Positions 1 to 6,535 of a stretch of DNA of 14,843 nucleotides are shown piece by piece (position 1 is the first letter of the stretch; each line of letters opens with the position of its first letter). The stretch is from a bacterium. GTDB taxonomy: Bacteria > Patescibacteriota > Microgenomatia > Levybacterales > UBA12049. The notes beneath the pieces are model-generated. The model did not search any database. It was not told where the DNA came from and saw nothing but the letters and a program-made list of their open reading frames with translations. The stretch covers positions 1 through 14,843 of the forward strand of contig JAJYHW010000051.1 of assembly GCA_021784535.1 (NCBI GenBank), in the 5' to 3' direction. A program made the translations under genes and the position numbers.

Positions 1-1236
1 ACGATTTATCAACGCAATAAGAAAGAGCGAACAAATTTTCCGGTAATAACCGATATAAAAATAGCCTATAAGAGCGAAATCATTTTTTTCGCTGTCCCGA
101 TTGAAAATTTTGAACCAATTATAATCGATCATAAAAAATATTTTAGACCGGATCAAATTTTGATTGACGTTCTTTCTGTTAAAACATATCCGGCAAAAAT
201 ATTAAAAAAATATCTTAAAGGGACAAAAACACAAGCTCTTTTGACCCATCCGCTTTTCGGACCTGACAGCAGTAAAAATAGCTTCGCAGATCTTCCTATT
301 GTTATAGATAAATTTCTAACCACGAATAAAACATATCAGTTCTGGAAAAAATATTTTTTGGGAAAACAGCTGCGCGTTATTGAAATGACAGCCAATGAAC
401 ATGATAAACTTGCTGCAAATTCACAGGGATTAACTCATTTTATCGGAAGACTGCTTAAAGAATTTGGAGTTGGAAAAACGCAAATTGATACAATCGGCAC
501 AACAAAACTTCTGGAGGTAAAAGAACAAACCTGCAATGATACCTGGAAACTGTTTATCAACCTGCAGCATTACAATCCTTATACTAAAAAAATGCGTACC
601 AAATTGGGTGAAGCATATGACAAACTCTATAACAAACTTATCCCGACACAGGCACATAAAGACTCTCTGATAATCGGCATTCAGGGAGGAAAAGGAAGTT
701 TTAATGAAGAGGCAATCCTTTATTATTTAAAAGAAAATAACAGTGGAAACTATAAAATCAAGTATCTGCATACTACAAAAAAAGTTCTGAAATCTCTCCA
801 TGAAGGAACCATCGATCAAGGACTTTTTGCGATACATAACTCAATAGGGGGAATTGTCATGGAATCAATCGAAGCAATGGCTGAGTACAAATTTTCAATT
901 ACTAGAGAGTTTGCTATTATCATTTCTCATGCCTTACTGATTAGAAAAGACGCAAAACTATCTGACATAACAACTATCATCACTCATCCGCAAGTACTGG
1001 CACAATGCAAAAATACTTTAAAAGAAAAATATCCAAATCTTAAGCAAACGTCAGGAGAAGGAAAGATGATAGACCATGCTCTGGTAGCCAAGATTCTCTC
1101 GGAAGGGAAACTTCCCAAACATACCGCGACAATGGGGAGCAAAATACTTGCAAAAATTTACGATCTAAAAATTGTTGAAGATAATTTAGAGGACTTACAG
1201 AAAAACTATACCAGTTTCTTACTTGTTGGGAGATAA
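1..1236 (+). CDS. Prephenate dehydrogenase-prephenate dehydratase fusion, 5' end outside the window
   Basis: The frame is open from the first base, so this is the last 411 residues of a longer protein. The first part is TyrA-like: the strand SEIIFFAVPI, then DVLSVK, then HPLFGP with the usual catalytic His at 247-249, then the helical stretch QGLTHFIGRLL. The NAD-binding GxGxxG should lie upstream. From about base 664 a prephenate dehydratase domain begins (GIQGGKGSFNEEA, then HNSIGG, then NYTSFLLV at the end). Together these would send prephenate to 4-hydroxyphenylpyruvate (Tyr branch) and to phenylpyruvate (Phe branch) in the cytoplasm. The protein ends right after the dehydratase NYT-F motif, so the Phe-sensing ACT domain is missing. 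Two positions differ from the common dehydratase motifs: His replaces Glu in the usual ENS motif, and Ser replaces Arg in TRF. The catalytic Thr is kept. A chorismate mutase domain may lie upstream. Domain calls are firm; activity of the dehydratase half is inferred. Confidence 0.88.
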   Translation, partial: TIYQRNKKERTNFPVITDIKIAYKSEIIFFAVPIENFEPIIIDHKKYFRPDQILIDVLSVKTYPAKILKKYLKGTKTQALLTHPLFGPDSSKNSFADLPIVIDKFLTTNKTYQFWKKYFLGKQLRVIEMTANEHDKLAANSQGLTHFIGRLLKEFGVGKTQIDTIGTTKLLEVKEQTCNDTWKLFINLQHYNPYTKKMRTKLGEAYDKLYNKLIPTQAHKDSLIIGIQGGKGSFNEEAILYYLKENNSGNYKIKYLHTTKKVLKSLHEGTIDQGLFAIHNSIGGIVMESIEAMAEYKFSITREFAIIISHALLIRKDAKLSDITTIITHPQVLAQCKNTLKEKYPNLKQTSGEGKMIDHALVAKILSEGKLPKHTATMGSKILAKIYDLKIVEDNLEDLQKNYTSFLLVGR

Positions 1237-1265
1237 TAAGACTCGCATTAACTAAACAAACGTAT

Positions 1266-1271
1266 TATAAT
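1266..1271 (+). promoter_or_regulatory. -10 box of pheS (TATAAT), leaderless start
   Basis: A perfect TATAAT lies seven bases before the ATG at 1279, so a normal start site would fall on that ATG. It overlaps the upstream ATG at 1270, which therefore should not be transcribed from this promoter. No convincing -35 is seen 16-18 bp upstream. Confidence 0.5.
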
Positions 1272-1278
1272 GCAAATT

Positions 1279-2310
1279 ATGGAAGAGAAGCTATTGAGTA
1301 TTAAAAATAACGCGATATCACTCATTCTGGAAACAAAATCTGTTAAAGAACTTGAGGAGATTAAAATACAGTTTCTGGGAAGAAACGGAGAGATTACAAA
1401 ATTACTTAAAGAACTTCCAAAAATTTCAAAAGAAGAACGTCCCAAAATAGGAAGCATCGCAAACGGACTTAAAAATATCATTGAAGAAGCAATTAGCACA
1501 CGGGAAACAACGTTAAAAAAAACAAAAGTTATCACCTCGAGATCATTTGACGTAACTGAACCGGGGATTCGTCCTGCACTTGGTCATCTCCATCCCGTAA
1601 CCCAGGCAATCCGAGAAATTACATCCATATTTACGCAAATTGGCTTCACTCGTGTAAGATATCCTGAAATCGAATGGGACTGGTATGCTTTTACAGCCTT
1701 GAATTTCCCTCAGAATCATCCTGCACGCGATGATTGGGAAACATTTTTTATCAAGCAGCAACCTGATGAAAAAAAAGGCACTGTTCTCTTGACTCCCCAC
1801 ACATCATCAGGGCAAATACGGGAGATGGAAAAGGGGGAATTGCCAATTAAAATGCTCAATATCGCCAAAACCTACCGCCGCCAGTCTGACGTCAGCCACA
1901 CGCCAATGTTTCATCAATTTGAAGGACTTGTTGTCGGAGAAAATATTGCTATTTCTGATTTGAAAGGAACGCTAAATTACTTTGTTAAATCATATTTTGG
2001 AGAAAATCGGATAAGTCGCATCAGGCCCTACCATTTTCAATTTACTGAACCCTCTTTTGAAATTGACATTTCGTGCGGTGTTTGTCTTGGCAAAGGATGT
2101 CGTCTATGCAAAGAAGGATGGCTTGAGCTTGGGGGAGCAGGCATGGTGCATCCAAACGTCCTGAAAGCATGTCATATTGATCCTGAAAAATACACCGGCT
2201 TTGCTTTTGGCTGGGGAGTTGAGCGGGTTCTCATGATGAAAGACGGAATCAAAATAGATGATTTGAGAATTTTGTATTCCAATGATTTAGATTTTCTAAA
2301 ACAGTTCTAG
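1279..2310 (+). CDS. pheS: Phenylalanyl-tRNA synthetase alpha subunit
   Basis: This is the catalytic class II subunit, which activates Phe with ATP and charges tRNA-Phe as an alpha2-beta2 tetramer with PheT. An N-terminal coiled-coil arm (about the first 85 residues) is followed by the catalytic core: GIRPALGHLHPVTQAIREI, motif 1 with ALNFPQNHPARD, motif 2 with TYRRQSDVSHTPMFHQFEG, and motif 3 with FAFGWGVERVLMM. A four-Cys cluster (CGVC then CRLC, bases about 2074-2109) matches the zinc-knuckle insertion seen in many bacterial PheS proteins. The length of 343 residues is normal. I prefer the ATG at 1279 to the one at 1270, because the -10 box overlaps 1270 and PheS proteins usually begin MEEKL-like. 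There is no Shine-Dalgarno. The gene ends TAG, 65 bp before pheT, so the two are probably co-expressed. Confidence 0.95.
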   Translation: MEEKLLSIKNNAISLILETKSVKELEEIKIQFLGRNGEITKLLKELPKISKEERPKIGSIANGLKNIIEEAISTRETTLKKTKVITSRSFDVTEPGIRPALGHLHPVTQAIREITSIFTQIGFTRVRYPEIEWDWYAFTALNFPQNHPARDDWETFFIKQQPDEKKGTVLLTPHTSSGQIREMEKGELPIKMLNIAKTYRRQSDVSHTPMFHQFEGLVVGENIAISDLKGTLNYFVKSYFGENRISRIRPYHFQFTEPSFEIDISCGVCLGKGCRLCKEGWLELGGAGMVHPNVLKACHIDPEKYTGFAFGWGVERVLMMKDGIKIDDLRILYSNDLDFLKQF

Positions 2311-2375
2311 TTCTAGGGAATAGATGATAGCAGATAGGGCATTGTCTTTATAACCTATAACCCATAACCTAATAT
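2311..2375 (+). repeat. Low-complexity spacer between pheS and pheT
   Basis: The 65-bp gap is built of short imperfect repeats. GTTCTA occurs twice across the pheS stop, ATAG-type units fill 2321-2337, and three ATAACC-type units run from 2349 to 2369. The two halves are loosely complementary (GATAGGG against CCTAT). The last unit places a weak -10-like CATAAC seven bases before the pheT ATG. It may be a remnant of a short dispersed repeat; no coding potential is seen. Confidence 0.4.
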
Positions 2376-4370
2376 ATGAATATAAAAATACTTGACTCGT
2401 GGCTACGAGAATATTTAAAAACCTCGGCAACACCGAAAAAAATTGCCGAAAAGTTATCGCTGAGAAGCGTTTCGATTGAACGAATTGAAAACTATAAAGA
2501 CGACTTTGTTTACGATATCGAGATAACAACAAATCGTTCCGATTTAATGTCCGTTATTGGCATTGCTCGGGAAGCTGCAACTGTTCTGCAACAGGCAGGA
2601 ATCGACGCGACGTTTGCAAAACCCGAACTACAACTCCCAATAATTCATCCTAAAAAAAACCCAGAACTTACTCTCAAATTTGATGAAAAACTTATCAACC
2701 GCATTTGTGCTGTAGTCATCGAAATAAAAATTGGTGAATCTCCTGATTATGTCAAAGATCGGCTTGAAGCATCAGGTATCCGAAGTCTTAACAATGTTAT
2801 CGATATTACCAACTATGTCATGCGCGAAACGGGTCATCCGACTCACGTATTCGATTATGATCGACTGGTAAATCATACGCTCCTTATTAGGGAATCAAAA
2901 AAAGGTGAAATGATAACAACACTTGACGGAAAAACGTATACGCTTTCTGGGGGTGATATTGTCGCGGATAACGGCAAAGACGAAATTATTGATTTAATAA
3001 GCATTATGGGGACAGCCAACAGCATTGTCACCAAAGATACCAGGCGAATTCTTTTTTTCATAGATAACGTAGAACCAGTACATATCAGAAAAACATCCAT
3101 GGAGCATGGCATAAGGACTGAAGCCGCTATTCTTAACGAGAAAGGTATCAATCCTGAAACCGCAACAGACGCACTTACACGAGGCATTGAACTTTTCCAG
3201 ACACTTGCCAATGGAGAAATCGTTTCAGAAATTTTTGATTTCTATCCAAACACGCCCCAAGAAACAATTATTACTCTATCTGAGCAAAAGATTAATTCTC
3301 TGGTCGGCATAGCTATCCCACTAGAAAAATCAATAGCAATCCTCTCTAGTCTTGGTTTTACGGTAGATAGACAAGGAGAGATGCTTATCGTAACAGTACC
3401 GGCGCGAAAAAGCGGAAACGACATGCTGATTCCAGAGGATTTGATTGAAGAAATTGCGCGCGTTTATGGATACGACAATATCCCTGATACATTACCCGCA
3501 ACGCAAATTCCCACATATTTTCATTTAGAAAAAAATGAATTTTACTGGGAAGACAGAGTCAAAGATGCATTGAAATATTGGGGATTTACTGAAGTATATA
3601 CCTATCCGATGGTGTCTGAAGTGATGTTTGAAGGACCGCTTGAAGAAGCAGTGACTATTCAAAACCCGCTTTCTGACGATATGGTTTTTATGCGAAGAAC
3701 TGTCGTTCCAAGCTTACTACGGGTAGCAAAAGACAATCAGGAGCATGAAGCGATAAAAATTTTTGAACTGGCAAATAGCTATGAAACGAATGGCAAAGAA
3801 CTACCCAAACAAAATCTGAAACTCGCAGGATTGGTAAAGAAACAAAACGCATCTTTCCTAGAAGTAAAAGGAATTATTGAGCAACTATTAGCTGACGTTG
3901 AAATCAAAAACGTTATTTTTAAACAGCTTACTGATCGTTATGGAGCAACCATTCTCATTTCCTCGCCTTTTGCGAGAGAGGGTCAGGACGAGAGTAAAAA
4001 AACATACGAACTCGGCACAATCGAAATCTTTGATAATACAATTATTACTTTTGAGCTAAATTTCGGACGCATACTCAAACATGCGACACTGAAGAAAATC
4101 TATACGCCAGTCAGTAAATATCCGCCTGTTGTAGAAGATCTTGCAATAATAGCCCCAGCAGAAGTTCAAACTGGCGAGTTAATGGAAGAAATTAAAAAAC
4201 AAAATACATTAATTTGTGAAGTTTCACTTCTTGATAAATATCAAGAAACCAGAACCTTTCACATCGTCTATCAAAGTTATGATAAAAATCTGAGCGATAA
4301 AGAAGTAGGGGAAATTAGAGAAAAAATCCTAGAAACACTCAAAAAGAAATACAATGCACGATTAAAGTAA
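2376..4370 (+). CDS. pheT: Phenylalanyl-tRNA synthetase beta subunit lacking the N-terminal tRNA-binding domain
   Basis: This is the large PheRS subunit, which supports the catalytic dimer, binds tRNA-Phe and hydrolyses mischarged Tyr-tRNA-Phe. The order is: a short N-terminal B1 stretch (residues 1-75, SWLREYL then TTNRSDLMSVIGIARE); B3/4 editing domain (about 90-290, with GHPTHVFDYDRL); B5 domain (about 298-372, with PEDLIEEIARVYGYDNIP); catalytic-like B6/7 domain (about 380-575); and FDX-ACB anticodon-binding domain (577-664, SKYPPVVEDLAI). At 664 residues it is about 130 shorter than E. coli PheT (795). The shortfall is at the N-terminus: the sequence passes from the first helix straight to the NRSD motif, so the EMAP/OB tRNA-binding domain is absent. 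In FDX-ACB the usual RDLA reads EDLA. No Shine-Dalgarno precedes the ATG. The identity is certain; the editing capacity was not tested residue by residue. Confidence 0.95.
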   Translation: MNIKILDSWLREYLKTSATPKKIAEKLSLRSVSIERIENYKDDFVYDIEITTNRSDLMSVIGIAREAATVLQQAGIDATFAKPELQLPIIHPKKNPELTLKFDEKLINRICAVVIEIKIGESPDYVKDRLEASGIRSLNNVIDITNYVMRETGHPTHVFDYDRLVNHTLLIRESKKGEMITTLDGKTYTLSGGDIVADNGKDEIIDLISIMGTANSIVTKDTRRILFFIDNVEPVHIRKTSMEHGIRTEAAILNEKGINPETATDALTRGIELFQTLANGEIVSEIFDFYPNTPQETIITLSEQKINSLVGIAIPLEKSIAILSSLGFTVDRQGEMLIVTVPARKSGNDMLIPEDLIEEIARVYGYDNIPDTLPATQIPTYFHLEKNEFYWEDRVKDALKYWGFTEVYTYPMVSEVMFEGPLEEAVTIQNPLSDDMVFMRRTVVPSLLRVAKDNQEHEAIKIFELANSYETNGKELPKQNLKLAGLVKKQNASFLEVKGIIEQLLADVEIKNVIFKQLTDRYGATILISSPFAREGQDESKKTYELGTIEIFDNTIITFELNFGRILKHATLKKIYTPVSKYPPVVEDLAIIAPAEVQTGELMEEIKKQNTLICEVSLLDKYQETRTFHIVYQSYDKNLSDKEVGEIREKILETLKKKYNARLK

Positions 4371-4476
4371 CTTCGTAAAATTTTGATTATTTAAAAGAAA
4401 GTGATGAGTGAAAAAATGATAGGAGCATAAGAGAAGCTGAGACAAACCAGAAAAAGTGAATAAGAGATACAGGAGC
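4371..4476 (+). other. Purine-rich spacer after pheT
   Basis: From about 4394 to 4476 the + strand is strongly A/G-rich, with loosely repeated GAGTGA, ATAGGAGC, GAGAAGC and CAGGAGCG units and no open reading frame of note. It may be an untranslated tail of the pheT transcript or a decayed low-complexity repeat. No known RNA family was recognised. Confidence 0.3.
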
Positions 4477-4516
4477 GATATGAGAAACGCATTCGAAACT
4501 ATAAGTTTCTTATATC
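4477..4516 (+). terminator. Hairpin downstream of pheT, possible terminator
   Basis: Bases 4477-4487 pair with 4506-4516 in an 11-bp stem with one G-U pair and an 18-base loop. A smaller competing hairpin inside (GAAACT 4495-4500 with AGTTTC 4504-4509) uses overlapping bases. A T-rich stretch (TTTTACTTCATTTTAATT) follows. It lies between the end of pheT and the promoter of the next gene, a sensible place for termination. The stem is AT-rich and the T run is interrupted, so this is tentative. Confidence 0.4.
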
Positions 4517-4551
4517 AGTTTTACTTCATTTTAATTGTGCTAATTTAGGTT

Positions 4552-4557
4552 TATAAT
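4552..4557 (+). promoter_or_regulatory. -10 box of the duplicated-domain gene
   Basis: A perfect TATAAT ends nine bases before the ATG at 4567, predicting a leader of about two or three bases. No good -35 is visible. Confidence 0.45.
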
Positions 4558-4566
4558 TCTCATACT

Positions 4567-6372
4567 ATGTCACCAGAAATTTCTTATAGAGGTAAAAATG
4601 ATCGGCTGCAAAGTTCCTTTTTCCCAAAAGATATGACAGAGACTAATGGTACTGGAATTCTTCGGGAGCTAATCCTAAGCCGTCGAGCTATTAGAGATCC
4701 GTCTCTTACGCTTACAGAGAAAAGTCTCCTACAAGCAAAAGCTATTTATAATGCGCTCATTATGAATCCTAAAGAACGGGGAGAAGCGGGCATTCGTGTT
4801 ATTGTTCTTGGTGATTTTACTAAAACAAAAAAAGTACAAACCCAATACCCGATCTCAAGATATTCCGTATATGTATTATTTCATAATATACAAGATATGA
4901 GAGAGGATCCTACTGATGCTCGTCCAATTTTTGTTTCTACGTCTAATAGTAGATTACAAGATGTCATGCCAGAAGGAGAATCAGCTGATTTATTGGTAAA
5001 TTATCAGGCAGACGCAATTCGCTATGAGACACCTATTGATAAGCTCTCTCGATTGACTTATGAAATAAAAGCAATTGATGCCGCTATTAAAGCTCTTAGA
5101 ACAAGAGATTCTGTTGGAAGTCTTTCTGAATCGGAGCTTAATGACTGGAAAAATAAAAAAATTTTGGAATTTTGCCAGACATCGTTTGAAGTGAAAGAAG
5201 AATACCCCGAAATAAAAGATGATCTATTTGTTCTCATAGAGGAAAATGGAAAAACAAGGCTCGTTCTTAAGAGATTAATTGATAAAAAAATGGGATTGAG
5301 ACTTGAAAGCCCAAGTACTGCCAGTAGCGTGAGAGTCTCAAGCGAAACAATTACAACGGGAATTTCTTCTCGCCTTGCTTCTTTTCTGAGGCGTGGGCTT
5401 ATAGCTTCTGATACTGATCAAGTAAGGGTAAATGAAAATCCAGATTCTTCTTCCGAAATGAATCCTTCTCATGCTGATGAGGTGTTTCGCCAACTAATCT
5501 CAAGTTATAATGCTAAAAAAGATCCGTCTCTTACGCTTACAGAGAAAAGTCTCCTACAAGCAAAAGCTATTTATAATGCGCTCATTATGAATCCTAAAGA
5601 ACGGGGAGAAGCGGGCATTCGTGTTATTGTTCTTGGTGATTTTACTAAAACAAAAAAAGTACAAACCCAATACCCGGAATTCTCAAGATATTTCGTATAT
5701 GTATTATTTCCTTATGATACCAAAATCCCTAACCCTAATACTAATAATAGTGGTTCCCAAGCTTTTATTGCATCAACAAACGTTAGATTAGCAGAGTTGA
5801 TGCCAGAAGGTGAAAAAAGTGATCTACTGATAAAAAATGAAAAAGGTGGGATTGAGATTCGCGATGAGACACCTATTGATAAGCTCAATCGATTGACTTA
5901 TGAAATAAAAGCAATTGATGCCGCATATCGGTCTGCTAGTAAAGATAAAAAGAAAAAAAGCGAAAGGCATCAGCTAAATGATATAAAAATACAAAAAATT
6001 TTGGAATATTTTCATACAATTGATAAAGTACAAAAAGAATTCCCTAACCTTAATATAAGTTTGAACATTGGACAAGAAGTAGATGGCAAAGTAACTCTGA
6101 AACTCTATAGATTAACTGATACTTCATTCTTACGAAGACTTGCAGATAAAAATGTACAAAGCAATTTAAAAAAAACAGTAGAAATTACTACCAAAATATC
6201 TGTCACACATTTAAGGGAGACTGCTATGCAATATAGAGATGATATAGAAACAGCTCCTGATATTGCTAAAATAAAAATAGCACTTTACCTATTATTATAT
6301 GGCTCATTGCCTGATCATACAGAATCTGATCCAAAAATTCCTCCCAGAGGAATTATATTCCCTAATCTGTAG
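4567..6372 (+). CDS. Unrecognised soluble protein with two tandem copies of a domain of about 240 residues
   Basis: I do not recognise this 601-residue protein. It has no signal peptide or membrane segment and is rich in Lys, Glu, Asp and Ser, so it is probably cytoplasmic. It contains two units, residues about 31-275 and 304-545. Each starts with a helical segment (LRELILS or FRQLISS). Then come the shared block DPSLTLTEKSLLQAKAIYNA onward to QTQYP, a variable loop, MPEGE-SDLL, ETPIDKL-RLTYEIKAIDAA, a charged variable segment, a KILE(F/Y) helix, and a final ITT-IS segment. A unique tail (about 546-601) ends in a Pro-rich stretch. Variable parts differ by in-frame insertions. The gene has its own -10 box, is followed by a convergent PBP gene and stops at TAG. 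There is no neighbour on its strand to suggest a role. It is certainly coding, because the conserved blocks and in-frame indels respect the frame; its function is unknown. Confidence 0.85.
   Translation: MSPEISYRGKNDRLQSSFFPKDMTETNGTGILRELILSRRAIRDPSLTLTEKSLLQAKAIYNALIMNPKERGEAGIRVIVLGDFTKTKKVQTQYPISRYSVYVLFHNIQDMREDPTDARPIFVSTSNSRLQDVMPEGESADLLVNYQADAIRYETPIDKLSRLTYEIKAIDAAIKALRTRDSVGSLSESELNDWKNKKILEFCQTSFEVKEEYPEIKDDLFVLIEENGKTRLVLKRLIDKKMGLRLESPSTASSVRVSSETITTGISSRLASFLRRGLIASDTDQVRVNENPDSSSEMNPSHADEVFRQLISSYNAKKDPSLTLTEKSLLQAKAIYNALIMNPKERGEAGIRVIVLGDFTKTKKVQTQYPEFSRYFVYVLFPYDTKIPNPNTNNSGSQAFIASTNVRLAELMPEGEKSDLLIKNEKGGIEIRDETPIDKLNRLTYEIKAIDAAYRSASKDKKKKSERHQLNDIKIQKILEYFHTIDKVQKEFPNLNISLNIGQEVDGKVTLKLYRLTDTSFLRRLADKNVQSNLKKTVEITTKISVTHLRETAMQYRDDIETAPDIAKIKIALYLLLYGSLPDHTESDPKIPPRGIIFPNL
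4695..4851 (+). repeat. Perfect 157-bp direct repeat, copy 1
   Basis: Identical base for base to 5520-5676 (offset 825). It encodes the same 52-residue block in both protein units. Similarity continues for about 30 bp with a 3-bp indel and one substitution, then drops. Confidence 0.97.
5017..5084 (+). repeat. Second near-identical block, copy 1
   Basis: Matches 5857-5924 (offset 840) with three mismatches in 68 bp. It encodes ETPIDKL and the RLTYEIKAIDAA segment. The changed offset shows in-frame insertion in the variable region between the two blocks. Confidence 0.95.
5520..5676 (+). repeat. Perfect 157-bp direct repeat, copy 2
   Basis: Second copy of 4695-4851, inside the second protein unit. 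The absence of even silent differences, next to strongly diverged flanks, suggests recent gene conversion or unequal exchange. Confidence 0.97.
5857..5924 (+). repeat. Second near-identical block, copy 2
   Basis: Counterpart of 5017-5084, with three mismatches. Confidence 0.95.
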
Positions 6373-6535
6373 AATACCAATATTTACAAGGTCATGCTTA
6401 TTTACTAAATACTTATGCAAACCTGAATATTACACTCTTTTTAATCTTTTATAAAAAAATAACTAGAATTTAATTTTTTCGCAGGTTTTTTCAAAAAAAT
6501 CAGAATACATTTACAAGCGTTTATTGTACCAAAAT

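Noticed and set aside
160..1236. TTG at 160 as the start of the TyrA-dehydratase gene
   Set aside because: The same frame is open to base 1 and encodes recognisable TyrA sequence (IIFFAVPI) before it, so the gene is cut by the window edge.
1270..1278. ATG at 1270 as the pheS start
   Set aside because: It overlaps the TATAAT box. The ATG at 1279 fits the predicted transcript start and the usual PheS N-terminus.
2349..2370. ATAACC units as telomere-like or CRISPR-like repeats
   Set aside because: Only three imperfect units with no spacers; low-complexity spacer is the simpler reading.
6373..6535. Bidirectional terminator between the convergent genes
   Set aside because: The only pairing found is a 7-bp inverted repeat (6419-6425 with 6482-6488) across a 56-base AT-rich loop, with scattered T and A runs; too weak to call.
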